Source: Stropharia rugosoannulata (taxonomy: Eukaryota > Basidiomycota > Agaricomycetes > Agaricales > Strophariaceae). Taken from it: a stretch of DNA of 64,000 bases. The stretch covers positions 1,488,001 to 1,552,000 of the forward strand of contig JANCIK010000007.1 in the NCBI GenBank assembly GCA_028532985.1. The letters are read 5' to 3'. Positions 48,195-60,495 of this stretch are shown piece after piece (positions within the stretch are counted from its first letter, which is position 1; every line of letters begins with the position of its first letter). The notes below the pieces were generated by a model that was not told the DNA's origin, did no database searches, and worked only from the letters and a program-made list of their open reading frames with translations. The translations under genes were made by a program, and so were the position numbers.

Positions 48195-50892
48195 ATGGCG
48201 ATTACGGTGACAGAAACACGCGTGCCGGCTGCGGCCGTGCCAAACATGGACAAGCTGTCCGGATGTATCGAGTCCTTAAACTATTACCTCAAGTGCGTTT
48301 ACCAATCTTCCTTCCTACCATCTCAGTCCTCGTATCTAATCCCCAATTTTCTCGATATACCAGCTCCACCAATCTTTCTGGCACATTTTCCCTAGGATCT
48401 TGCCTCTCGGCCTCTCACACCCTGACCGCCGATAAGAAACCCACACCCACCAGCCCACTCGTATCGGGCCATTCTGTAATGCATCAGAATGGTCGCAACT
48501 TTTTCATCGAAGAGATAAAGGATAGCCACAGTATCTCTGGAAAACCAATCGCCAGTACCAACAACACCTTACCCGCGCGACCGCCTTTGACATGGGACTG
48601 GTCCATTGAACACGAAGACCGCAAGCGCGAGCGCAAGGCGGATGCGGCCTTGCATGCCCCGACACCTTTTGAGGTGGACAGGAAGCTGCTGAAGGACGTA
48701 GTGCGCGAGAAGATGGGCACAGAAGTCGGTCGTATCCGCTTCTTGAGTGCAGGTGCGTGTATTGTATAGCCCGCAGTTCTTTACGTCCTGAAACCATATG
48801 CCCATAGGAACATTTCACAAGGTAATCACTCGTTCTTTCGCGACGTACGTTATCTGTGTCTGATACGATTTTCGACAGGCATACCTTGTTACACTTGAAG
48901 ACCATGTAAACCTTGTGGCCCGAGTTGCGCGTCGATTCATGCCACGGCTCAAGACAGAATCAGAAGTTGCGACCATCAGCTACCTCCGAAACAAAACTAA
49001 TATACCCGTCTCCACTATATATCACTACGACTCCAACCCTTATAACCGCCTAGGAGGCGAGTTTATCTTGATGTCCAAGGTATGTGAAGTCACCAGGTGC
49101 ACAACCAAACAAATGCCATCCGTTACTCGAATCCTTCGTAATGACTTATTTAGAAGTCTCATTAAAGATCATCTCTTTATCTGGTGACGTATTGATCTCA
49201 ATGACCGCTCAATGGTCGAATACCAACCCCCAGATAAAGAATGTTTTATATTGATACTTTCAAGATAGTTGTGCGGGCTTCGGGTGGGGGACGGCTATGT
49301 GTATGCACCTGGCGAAAAATATGGGGTATCTGTTCAATTAACTCATCACATGATATCATTTATTGCAGGCTGCCGGAATCCCACTTTCGCAAGTTTATCA
49401 TGGGCTTTCATATAACGATCTTGTCAAGTTGTTGAAGAACGTGGCCGCCATCATTATTCCCCTCTTTGCCCACCGCTTCAATGCTATCGGCTCATTATAC
49501 TTTGGTCCAGAACCGTCCATCGCGGCTGGGTCTGGCTCCCCCACCCCCAAAGCACTATCTGATCGCTACTCCGCATTCCCGTTCTCGCCCACTCTAGAAG
49601 CTGGATTTTCAGGAACGCTCTCCCCCAAACCTTCTTTCCTCGTCCCCCCCGCATTGCAGGCTATGATCCCCAAGGAGTACCACGTCGGACCCATTATTTC
49701 TTGGCCATTTTTCGGGTCTAACCGTGGTGAGCTGGCGCACCCTGCTGAGCTCAATCGCGGACCTTGGCCGACTACGCACTCGTATCTCGAGTCATGTGTC
49801 ACCCGCGAAGTGGAGGGTGTTGTTCGGGAGAACGAAGGACGCTCAGCACCCCACCGTTTACATTTAGACCCAGATGAAATTATATCTTCGCGCTATCACC
49901 GCGTACAATCTGTCCCCGGTGACGAGAGTGACGAGAGTGACGAATGGAACCTGTCGGAAAGCGAAGATGAGTGGGAGGGTCCGGGAGATGTGATGTACCG
50001 CGACTACAGGCGAATGCAGCGCAGCACGTTTTTGGTGGCTCACCTAGCAGAGCGCGAACAGAAGGCGAAGAAGGAGATGGGCCGCTGGATGTCCATGATG
50101 GAGCGGCTCACTGGTCTTTTGAAGACCAGAGAGGGTCCAGAAGAATTCGCCCTTGACTGCCACGACTTGAGTCTCGAGAACATTTTCGTCGATGAAAACG
50201 ATCACACCATCGTGGTACGTGTTATCTTCTTTTATTTTTGCAGGCCTCGTGGCTAATTTTATTCGCAGACCGGAGTTATTGATTGGGAGTCCACAACGAC
50301 AAGGCCGCTTTGGGCGTCGGCGCACGTCCCAGCATTCCTCCAGTCCAGCCCCTTCCTCACCAAGCTCTTCCGCGAGGTCGTCTCGAACCTCGCTGATGAC
50401 CCCACCATGGCCAACGTCCAACTTCCGCGTTCCGTCGATCTTCGTGAGCTTTGCAATGAGTGGCTCTACTACGAAGCGGCTGGAACGCGCCTGCGCATGG
50501 CGCATCGCTGCGCAGAGTGGGATGGCTGGGAAGAGGGTCTCGTGAACAGCATCCTTGGCCCGGAGGACTACGAAGCGGAGTGGTTCAAGAATATTCCTGG
50601 TACCGACATTGAAGTAGGCGCTGGGCGTGTAGTTACAGGCACTCCGGGAGTAGGTCGGAAGAAGAAGGCTGGACGAGGCGGCGCTCGGGTCGCTGGTGTG
50701 CCCAAGCTGTCGTCGAAGCTGCCCATGTTAGAAGAACAGGAAAAAGAACAGATGTTGAACACCACCGGCGATATCTGCGGTGGTCGCGGGGGCGAGCTTG
50801 GTCGCCGGCTCGAGGCGTGGCTGACGGTTACGGGCAACCTGCGCGAGGCGGAGAGCGATGGAACGGCCGCGGTAGATGTGGGGGCGAGGTGA
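48195..50892 (+). CDS. aminoglycoside phosphotransferase-fold kinase-like protein
   Basis: Predicted small-molecule or protein kinase of the APH/choline-kinase fold, a family much expanded in basidiomycetes; substrate unknown. Exons 48195-48292, 48364-48752, 48808-48821, 48879-49079, 49369-50214 and 50269-50892 give 723 residues. The N-lobe shows a Gly-rich turn (FLSAGTFHK), the strand AYLVTLEDHV and, after a helix, IPVSTIYHYDSNP and LGGEFILMSK, as usual for fungal APH proteins. The catalytic loop is CHDLSLENIFVD and the metal-binding Asp is in GVIDWES. An acidic insertion (residues near 410-430) and a Gly/Lys-rich C-terminal region make it longer than bacterial APHs. Exon 3 is a 14-base micro-exon. 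Intron 4, 289 bases, is much longer than the others and might conceal an alternative exon. Confidence 0.85.
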
Positions 50893-51812
50893 TGCAGTTG
50901 CTGACGGGTGTTGGCTCGGTCATGGCTAGGCTGAAGTGCGGTTTCTGCCGCCGGCCACAGTTAGCCAGGCGGGCTTTCTTCGCGTAGACGACGGGTTGGC
51001 GCGTGAGATTATTCGGTCATCTGCACACCGAGGGCACGAGGCGTCGAGCTTCGCATCTTTGCGGGCTGCTGCCGCAGCAGGTGGCTTTTCTCATCCAAAC
51101 ATCTGAATTGCTCAGGCGTGCGAGGTCCTTGCCTGCGCTGCTGCCCAGGAGGCGGGTCCACATACATGCACGCTGTCCTGCTACTATATTGTTCTTTTCT
51201 CGAAGTGCCCTGCTTTTTTCGTGTGCACGCAGATTTATTAGAGCATGGCTTACCGGCATCCTTTATGTTTTTGTTTACATACATACATAGCTTCTACAGT
51301 CGTTTTCCGAATCGTGGTGTATATGTTAGTCCTTCCTCTGCACCTGTTTTTCTTCACATTTGTATTGTATTTGGAGTAGCAACGCAATGGAACATCTGAG
51401 TTTTATAAAAATGCTCTTTGTCGTGAATTCTCCACTGTGTTGCTTAATGCTCCTGCCAAAGATTAACTCTATTCTCCGGACGCGGTTTACAAGAGTTTAG
51501 GTCATCGATTGTCAATGCACGCACGTAGCTTATAAAGTCTATATCCCACCTTACTTTTGTAAAGGACGGAAGCCTTACGAAATATTGAAATCGATTATTG
51601 ATTGTTGAACCTTGCCTAAGTAGTCTCGGCTCACCCGGCCGATTTGTACGTGTATATTAGACTATCCTTCTTTCCTACAGTCATGCGGTACTACGCACCG
51701 ACGTCAACTAGCACCGTTATCAGAGTTTCTGCCGCGCCATTCTTGCAAGACATCCAGCAAGGAATAACTTTGGCGAAGAATGGGCTGGAAAGTTCTGTTC
51801 TGCTGGGTGGAA
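50893..51812. other. intergenic
   Basis: 3' region of the kinase-like gene and spacer before the tandem repeat. Short frames on both strands overlap antisense to each other, with no motif. Nothing else seen. Confidence 0.45.
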
Positions 51813-52328
51813 TGATTATCTGGAAACCTTAATCGTTTATTTCTGGTTGGACGGACCCGAAGCATACGGACGAACATGACTGCCATGTCAGCGGCTTGTC
51901 TCTCTACAAATTCAGCCGCAAAAACCCCAGCACCGTGCCAGTGATCGAGCGAATAATATTGGGCTGACTTGATGCTACACGTTACTTATAGAAGAGGATA
52001 ATGGTATGTCTGGCTTATTTCTAGCTTTAGGTGTAATTATAGGCATTCCTTACAGCTCATCGCCAAAGTTCTACCTTGTTGAATGGCAGTGACTATGAGG
52101 AAACCTTGATCGCTTATTTCTGGTTGGACGGCCCCGAACGGTGTTGATGAATACGACTGTCTGTATGCGCCTTGTCAGCACCTTGTCTCCCCGCAAATTC
52201 AACCGCAAAAACCCCAGACCACCAGTGATCGAGCGAATTATCTTGGGTAGACTTGACGCTGCATAATAGTAAAAGAAGCGGATCATGGTATGACTGGCTT
52301 ATTTCTAGCTTTTGTGAATTTTTAGGCC
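51813..52328. repeat. tandem direct repeat, two diverged copies of about 235 bp
   Basis: Copy A at 51813-52045 and copy B at 52090-52328 share long blocks: gaaacctt then cg-ttatttctggttggacgg, caaattca-ccgcaaaaacccca, cagtgatcgagcgaat, and tggcttatttctagctt. Small indels separate the blocks. Neither copy has a long open frame with a known domain. It lies 0.5 kb upstream of the AA9 gene and may affect its promoter, or may be a relic of a non-autonomous element. Confidence 0.75.
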
Positions 52329-52768
52329 TGACGGTTCGGCACAAGTTGGCACAGGGCACCCACGGACTTTTCTGATCAGTTCTCCGCGATACACTTGTCT
52401 AAATGCCACCGCTGGTGACACATATGCCTATAATTGTCGGTTATTTCCCGGATGGGACGCTGCGATGTGCTGTATTTGTTCTTTAGACGTTATGTTGCTG
52501 CTGGCCGTCTATGGGCTTCCTGCGATCACCTACTATGCAAAAACGTTTATCCTGGAATGACAACAACGCGAACTGGCGCCCCACACATTGACGTGTTGCG
52601 CGAGAGACTCTCATTTCCCCGGACGGAGCAGCCTATGAGCCCATTACACACATGCTACACATGCAACCCGATCAGCTCTATGTACGTCATGCGCCAGCTG
52701 CGTAGCTGCGAAATTTATGCGAGAGATTGGCCGATTGAATATACGACGTCTAGCAACAGCAGGCAGCG

Positions 52769-52777
52769 CATAAAAGG
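52769..52777 (+). promoter_or_regulatory. TATA-like element of the AA9 gene
   Basis: CATAAAAGG about 60 bases before the ATG at 52838, in a G+C-rich surround. Assigned by position and sequence. Confidence 0.45.
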
Positions 52778-52837
52778 CGGATGCAGCAGGGACTTGCCTC
52801 GGTGTCTCCAAGTTCTTCTTCCTCAGTGCCAAGAAAA

Positions 52838-54242
52838 ATGTTGGGTCTCGTCTCACTCGCTATCGCCTTTGCCGCGCAGCAGGTAGCTGCACACGGTGGT
52901 GTACTCTATTACTCAATCGGCGGGACATGGTACAATGGCTGGCAGCCATACAACACGCCCACTGGCCAGACTAGCATCCAGCGCCCGTGGTCTAGCTAGT
53001 AAGTCTCGACTTCCCTCCTGAATACGAATATTGTCCTAACAAAAGAACACCCCTAGCAACCCCATCCAAAGCGTAACTGACCCTACTCTGGCTTGCAATG
53101 ACGACGGAAGTTCCGGTGCTCTGCAACTTACCGCCTCCGCTGTCGCAGCGGGTACCAAAGTCACTGCCTACTGGAACAACCCCTGGCCTCACCCATACGG
53201 TCCTATGGTGCGCTCTGATACGTCCTTACAATTAACGAATTACTTATCATAAAGACTAGCTCACCTACCTCGCAGCATGCCCAGGATCAACCTGCACTGG
53301 TGTCAATGCCAGCACGTTGAAATGGGTAAGCTTTATTTTATATTTGAATGTCTTGCCTTGCTTAAACGGTGATAATTTTTGTAGTTCAAGATCGACGAGG
53401 CTGGTCTCCTGTCAGGAACCGTCTACGACGGTGACTGGGGTTCGGGGCTTATGATCACCAACAACAACACCTGGACCTCCACCATCCCTACTTCGGTGCC
53501 CAGCGGAAACTACCTGATCCGCTTCGAGACCATCGCTCTCCATTCGCTTCCTGCTGTATGTATCCACTGGTTGAGACTAGATTGAAGCCTCCCTAACACA
53601 TTTGTGTCATTTCACAGCAAATGTACCCCGAATGCGCTCAGATCGTCGTCACCGGTGGAGGAAGCCTCCAACCCACTTCAGCTGAGCTCGTCACCTTCCC
53701 AGGTGGCTACGGTGCAAACGACCCAGGCTGTGAGTAACAGAGATTATTCCCCAAAACAAAATTGGATTAATCACCGATTATCTGCAGTGACCGTCGACAT
53801 CTACAGCAACGCTGCTCAGACACAGAACTACTACCCCATTCCCGGACCTCCCCTCTACTCCGGTGCTAAGGTAACCATTTGCGATTACATCAGACAATAA
53901 TTGTTTTGCTCAACTTTCGTTTCTGTAATAGGTTACCGTCCCCAGCTTGCCCGGCACCGCCTCCGGCTCGAGCCCCACTTCATCCTCTTCATCTGCTGGA
54001 GGCTCTCCCCCCGCATCGACTGTAAGCTCGTCTGCCCCGACCACAACCCCCACCCAGCCTTCGACCGGTGGCGCCACTGCTGCCCACTACGGCCAGTGCG
54101 GTGGTCAGGGATGGACTGGACCCACAGTTTGGTAAGCACCTTTCGATTCTCCTGATGGTAATTGGGCTAATGCTGTCTTTCTCAAAGCGCTTCCCCATAC
54201 ACCTGCACCGTCTCAAACCAGTACTACTCGCAGTGCTTGTAA
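52838..54242 (+). CDS. AA9 lytic polysaccharide monooxygenase with C-terminal CBM1
   Basis: Secreted copper enzyme that cleaves cellulose chains oxidatively. Exons 52838-52998, 53057-53207, 53260-53325, 53385-53555, 53618-53729, 53788-53870, 53932-54131 and 54188-54242 give 332 residues. The signal peptide (residues 1-18) ends in QQVAA, so the mature protein starts with His19, the first ligand of the histidine brace. The second is His99 in WPHPYGP, and the axial Tyr is Tyr186 in QMYPEC; second-shell His179 (IALHS) and Gln184 are present. Only five residues separate His179 from Gln184, fewer than in several well-known AA9s, so that loop is short. A Ser/Thr/Pro linker (about 245-298) leads to a textbook CBM1: YGQCGGQGWTGPTVC then YTC and YYSQCL. 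It is divergent from nothing and tail-to-tail with amidase 2. Confidence 0.95.
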
Positions 54243-54648
54243 TGGGTAACATAATCAGTTACGAGACACGTCTTTAAACTTAATTCCTTGTTGAAAATGT
54301 AATGATATTATGTACTATGTCCGTGGTGATTTCTCAATACCATATTCTGATTAAACAACAAGCTATACATAAGATAAAATACAAGCAAGTCCATGAGCTA
54401 GAAATTGAGCATACAAGTAGAACAAGGATAAAAAAGCGAAATGAGGGTGGTGCAAATGGCAAGGACGAAAACTGCAAATGAGGGACTGTGAAGCTATTTA
54501 TTACTTAAACCTTATAGTGGAGCACCAAAAATAAAGATAAACTGTTGTTACAATGTGTCAGCAAAGGCGATGTTGCGGACCAATGGAAGCCTCGAAAAAC
54601 TAATACTACCACGACGAAACGGACCTATGAAGTTGATCAAGAAGAAAG
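54243..54648. other. convergent intergenic region
   Basis: 406 A+T-rich bases between the 3' ends of the AA9 gene (+) and amidase 2 (-); must hold both 3' untranslated regions. Nothing else seen. Confidence 0.5.
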
Positions 54649-56796
54649 TTAGGTTTGCAGATTGACTCTGTTCGCAAAGACCGATCCTTGCAGGAGCAGT
54701 GTATCCTCTATCACCTGCATGCCTTCAAGTACCTTTTCTTCTTCGAAGCGCCGTCCCACAACCTGGATACCTAGGGGAAGACCGTGCATCTTCTCCGCGT
54801 CATATACTCCATACGCGCTCTTGGCCACGGGTGAGAGGGAATTATACAGCGCTGATTCCTTGAAGTTATCCGGGAGCCCGTCTTGCGCTTTATCTACGTG
54901 CGTTACGGGCAGCACGCCAGCTGGGTAGTCCAGCTAATAAACACGCAGGTTACCCTCGTGAATAACGGGATAGCCAAAATGACGCACCAGGCTGAACAAA
55001 AATGTGTACCCCGCGCAGACGAGCGTCGTCTGCTCAGAAGCGCCGTGTTCGATGGCAGGCAGTGAAATAGGGACCGTCAGCACAAAGTCGAGACCTTCTT
55101 CGACCCACTTCTTGTGCCACTCGGCTCTGTACGCCTCGCTCGCAGCGACGTTCGCACGGTCCTCCAACACAGTCTTTGTGTGCATGAGCTCAAGCAGCTC
55201 GCTCGCGGCCGGATCGGACGCGCGCGAAAAGTGCGCGAGTAGCCGCTTGATTGGTTTGAGTAACTGTAGGAGGTCGAGGATGGCCATGGCCGCCTTGTTG
55301 ACTTTCTCTCCGGGACTTAAGGCGTTCTTGATTTGGCGCCCTGGGAACAAGTTCCATCAGATTTAATAGCAGACGGACAAACGAAGCTGTACGCGCCACC
55401 GTCGGAGAATAGAAGCTGGTATCCTATCTTGAGGCCGTCCCATACGTTGGGTGGTTGACTACAGGAATTGGATGTCGACATTTGACAGCGGCCGAGGCAA
55501 GACACACTTACAAGTCAACGACTTCGTGACCTTGCTTCTTGAGAGCAGAGACTACCATTGAAAGTGCGCGTTTGCAGGCAGGACTAGGAGGGATTAAACC
55601 TACGAGAAATTAGGAAAATGCATTTATCAGTAGTACCAATCAATGGGCTCACCATCATCCCATATAATCCCCCATTTCAGTTTCCGGCCTTCATCTCGGA
55701 GATTAACATTTCGCCATGGCAGCGGGACACACTGAGAGAATAGTCAGTGAGAGATAGGTCGAGTGGACTCACAAAACCTACTGTGTGATCGTATTGCCAA
55801 GGTTCGCAAGATATAACCCTTTTCCAAAAGTCGCGCAAGTCAGTGAGGTTACCGGCCATGGGGGACGTAACAATAGGCAGAGACTCGAGACCAGGCATGG
55901 AAGACGCAGTGCCCCACGATGGGAAGCGCCCTGAGCTAGCCTTGAGACTCCAGATGCCACAGAAATGGGCAGGGATCCTGACACTGCCTGCGATGTCGGT
56001 GCCAATTTCAATCTTGCTTCCGCCACAGGCCAGAAGCGCTGCGCCGCCGCCCGTCGACGCGCCGACAGTAAATTTAGGGTTATACGGATTGTCAGTCCGC
56101 CCAAAGACGTCCGACGCTGTTTCGATGGCGAGCAGCCCCGTTGGCACTGTCGTCTTTGCGTGCACGAGCGCACCAGCGTCCTGCAGGAGACGGACAATCG
56201 CCGACGAGGTCTGTGCAGGCTTCTCGACATTTTTCGAGTAGCCTATTGTGGTGTCGTGTCCCATTATGTCGACGGTGTCTGCGCGAGGGAGGAAATTATG
56301 GCAGCGAGTTAAGTAGGTGGCGTCCCCTTCTCCAGAGGATATTTCGTACCTTTGATGCTAATGGGCACGCCCAGTAGCGAGCGTTCGCGCGCTACTTCGT
56401 TAATTCCCGCGTCTAGATCCACCCCAGGGCCCCAATTGGCAACCTGGGGGATGGACAGCGCCTCTTGGAACATAATATCTGTCAAACAGTTCGTCGCCCG
56501 CTGGGCGGCGAGTGTCTTCTTCGCATAGGTAAGCATAATATCCGAAGGGGAGATCGTCCCCGAGCGACATTGGGAAACAAGTTGAGAAATGGAAAGAGAG
56601 TGAATTTTGTGTTCAGTTAACGAGAGTGGGGTTGAGTAAACGGCGGGAAGCGAGTCAATTTTAGACTGCCTCTCCAGCTGCTTCCGGGCACTAGGAAGGG
56701 AGCATAAAAGAAATGAAGTACGATGGAGAAGCGGATGTGACTCAAATGGACGTACCATGCGTGCTGGTGGGCAGAGGGAAAGAACGAAAAAAGCAT
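54649..56796 (-). CDS. amidase signature hydrolase (amidase 2)
   Basis: Paralogue of the amidase at 6815-8729; cleaves an unknown amide. Exons on the minus strand: 56796-56756, 56690-56350, 56278-55782, 55731-55653, 55599-55512, 55458-55400, 55340-54988 and 54933-54649, giving 580 residues. The triad is Lys127 (SIKD), cis-Ser202 (VGASTGGG) and nucleophile Ser226 (GTDIAGSV), with the same 75- and 24-residue spacings as amidase 1. The Glu that often follows the cis-Ser Gly pair is Gly here. Amidase 2 has three introns that amidase 1 lacks. Two junctions needed a choice: the intron at 55781 uses GTAGGT rather than a nearer GTGAGT, because it aligns with amidase 1 and leaves a normal 50-base intron; the exon end at 55400 (donor GTGGCG) is the less certain one. 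No secretion signal stands out. Confidence 0.86.
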
Positions 56797-59315
56797 GATT
56801 TCCAGGAAGATAAGAAAGGGCGTATTGAATTGACAGAGGACCAGGGGACGGGCCTTATAGCGTGGTTGCAATCCGAGGAGTTACGTAGAGCGGGACTGAG
56901 CTTGGCTCGAGGGAAGGGACGACGATAGCGGGAGATGCCTTGATTGCACGCTTTTATGAAAATATCGGGCTAGCTAGCTGTTAGTCTTTACAGTCACGCC
57001 GGCGAGCAAAACCATAAATCTCAAATAAATCTGGTCAGCCGAAAGGAAAGCAAATCTCCATGTCAGGCGTCGCTGATGGCCCAGAAGCGCCTCTGCGCTC
57101 CTATTGGCGTGTCCGGCCTGCTTCCAAGGTCACAAGCAGCCTCGTGTGATGATCCAGCGGGCGCATCAACGGTTCAGCTGCGGCTCCCGGGACACTCTGC
57201 ACTTATCGCGAATCCGTGCGCAATGCAGACGCAGCGTGCCCGGCACTGTGTATTTGACATGTAACGCTGCAATGGAGCACCGCTCACCTTATGTCATATA
57301 TTAATGGCTAATCGAAGCTCCAAGGTACCAGAAGGCCACTGGTGATGATCTGCGGGGGAAGTGCGTTGTATGTATAACTGGGAGGCAAATGGGACTCCGC
57401 GAACAATGGGACATGCAAAGAGTTTACTATGAGGGGAGTGCTCACTTTGCAACTAAAATGCTCGTGACTTTTATTTGTACTCAAAACTCGAATAGGGACG
57501 TACATACAGCAGTCCGGGCTTCGCAGTCAGTGGCAAGAATAGAGTTAAACGCAGGTTGTCGAGCGGCGGTACGATGCATGCGCACAGATATTTTGAAGAA
57601 GCTATATTTTAACGTGGAAAATCATACAGGATGCAGCACCGTTTGTGCAGGCGATAGCAGATTATAAGGGGAGTAGAAAACGGCGTGCTCAGCTCAGTCC
57701 GGTTTTTCTTCTTCGTCAAGTCCTTCGATATTTGAAAGCGTTGAAAGTTGAATGGGAATTCGTTAGCTGTTGTGGGATGAACAAAGAGGAGACTAACAGC
57801 TGGGGAATTTCATGACTATTGCTTGCTGGAGCGTAAAGGGGCGCATTGAGGCATTTTAACAACTCCGGTACTCTCGGAAAGAGTTCGATATGTCAAAGAA
57901 AGGACACGCCGACCAATGCTTTCCCGTGCTGTGATATCATGGGTACATCACATCTGATATCGCTGTTTACATACCTCTAAGAGAAACGTCGACCGGGTCG
58001 ATCGACGATGAGCAGTCCCAAGCTGGCAACTCAGTATTACACCGGTGTACGGGCACACGCGGTCGCAAGTTATTTGAGGAACAATCTGTGTTAATCAAGG
58101 AGGCAAATCAGTCACTGCATACTGCGTATAGACGAAGAAACGCACTGTAGGGAAGTAGTTATTCCTGTACGCAATTATGGATGGCAGCGCAGCAAATAAA
58201 TTGACGCCACATCGCTCTCACTTGCATATAGAACTCTCATGGATAGAAAAATTTGCACCCTGTGTCCCAGGGCTTGGTTCGCGGTTACCTAATTCCTGAA
58301 CCACTGCGATGGCCTGCTCCCAGCCCCGCTATGCGTCGATAGTAGCTGACGCTAAAATGACAATTGGAGGACCAAGTTAAACCGCGTGGCGCACGCCCTA
58401 TGGCACCCTTCTGCATGGTAATGGCACGCCGGTGCCACCTGGGCAGCTAAGAACTTGTTTGTTTGACTGTTGTGAGCGAATAATGAGTGCGACGGCAAAG
58501 GAGACAATCGGTACTATGTACTGACATGCCAATGACGTGCTTAAATGCGCCATTCGGAGCGATGGACAGGGAAATTGCATTCAATGCGGTATCGGCATAT
58601 CCTATTGTGAGTATGAGCGGCGATACATAATGGGAAACATGACGGCTCCCCGAGAGTATCTAGAGCCGATAGAGGCCTGCTGGTCCTGTTGCCCTACTGT
58701 CGCGTCGTAGCTAGGAGGCAATGCATCCTGATGGCGGTATCAGTCCGGGGAGAGTATAAAACCTTGGGCCAATTCTCGATTAATGACAAGATAGATAAAG
58801 CGGCTGATGATTTCAAGAGGGTTGTGCTTGAAGCTCTATTGCAGCGCTATCGCAGAGGAGCTCGGCGTTGAGAGGTGAAAAGTGGGCTGGTCGACAGGAA
58901 ACGTGTTCCGAGGCGAGCGTAAAGCAAATTCGACGTCGGGAACCTCGAATAGGAAAGAAGAGGTTGGTTATCAAGGTGTGTTGAATAAGCGCTTCCTATG
59001 CAAGGAAGATAGCACGGACAGGGCAACCCAGACGTCAGAGCATCAAGTATCCGGCCAGACAGACACCAACTAGTGTGTATCATAGGATGCACATCATCGA
59101 CAGTTGGCTAAATAGTGGTACAAGGTTAGTACCTGCTAAGAGGGAATATTGATATGCTTGAGAGCTGTTGTAGTCGGCGCCAATTTGATTCCGATGCGAT
59201 CGTACTCGAAGACTTTGCAATGGGGTTTGACAGATCATTTTGCAGAAGGATAGGAGTTCTTGATGAAAGAAGAGAATTTATGAGGCCCATATCCGTTTCG
59301 CAAGTTAACTAATCC
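56797..59315. other. long intergenic region
   Basis: About 2.5 kb with only short frames (at most 92 residues), none with a motif. The first few hundred bases are the promoter of amidase 2. No transposon ends or RNA genes seen. Confidence 0.42.
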
Positions 59316-59865
59316 AGAGCGCTATATTGTCAGCGATGTAAAGAATGCCGAAGAGTGCGTTACGAGACTTACATCCAAGCCGACGAGAAGGCGTAGTCAG
59401 TACAGAAGGCAGATCGGAGAGTTAATTTCGGGTCGTCCGATTGATTCCAGTTGACATAGGAGCAATGTGTGGTTAATTTCCAGCCCAGTTAGGATATTGT
59501 TACTGAGCGCTATGGTGCATATTTTTCACCAGTCGAATGGCTTAGTAACTCCTTCAGAGACCGGGTATGTACAGGAAGATAAAAGATCTTGGGTTGTTTA
59601 GTCCACGAGCTAGCAAAGTCCCAGTAGAGTTCAGATATTAGCTATGTCTGCGTCATGTCTAGATACCATCTCGCTCTGTAATTCCTGCATAGCGGCTATA
59701 TTGAAGACGATGCGAGGGTGCCGAAGAGCGCACTACGAGAAGGTACAAATGCTCAATGTAGAGAGCAGATTGGAGAAGACGGTGCTCGAGAGTTTGAATT
59801 TTGATTGAGGTCGTCGAATTTAATTCCAGTAGATATAGAAGTAGCAGCAAATTTCGTTATTTCCC
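59316..59865. repeat. diverged direct repeat, about 375-bp period
   Basis: Copy 1 (about 59316-59481) and copy 2 (about 59690-59865) share, in the same order: gc-gctatattg, a cgatg, gtgccgaagag-gc-cta/tacgag, gcagat-gga, gtcgtc, attccagt-ga-ata and aatttc. Identity is modest with many indels. No long reading frame spans either copy. Likely an old duplication or a decayed non-autonomous element. Confidence 0.5.
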
Positions 59866-60495
59866 TTTATCCCGTTGTGCCAGGATGTACTTGGATGTTA
59901 CCGCCAGTTTCCCGCGTACGCACAACTTGGATCGCTCATACGACTGGTGGATTTACCGCACCATATATGTACGTTAATATATGCGTCGGAAGCCGGTCCC
60001 AAACGCATACATTGGCCTTATAGCATCCCCGAAGAGGCTGAATTTCTCCTTGAGCAGAGAAAAGGTCAAGGCTAGTCCAGTCCATGGCAGCCAAATCCCA
60101 GCCGCGATGTAGGGTCCGGACACATGTTTGGCTGCTTTGAGTCTCACTTATTTGTAGGTGTTTTCAACAACCAGCTGAAGCCATGGGTCGATAGTAAGTG
60201 GATAGAAGCGGCCTTGTTTATTGGAAGGAAGAATAGCAAATGACGACAGTGTAAGCAGTAGCGAGCTTTGGGCACGAGCAGTCGGAAACGCGTCACGGCA
60301 AAACCCGGCCTGTGTTGATCACTACACATGATGCGTGTGGCGCGACAAGTCACGCTTCATAACGCTTAATTATTGTCACTCGCGCGCTAATCCACGGTCT
60401 CCACCGAGTCTGCCTTACCCGTTGTCATCGCCGACGACGACGCTCTGAACCTTCGAAACCCACATCTTGTTTATTTTTGACATCTGGTGAACTAT
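59866..60495. other. intergenic, promoter side of the 60496 gene
   Basis: Spacer between the repeat and the acidic hypothetical gene. No open frame above 72 residues and no motif. A C-rich stretch before the start may be the leader. Confidence 0.42.
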
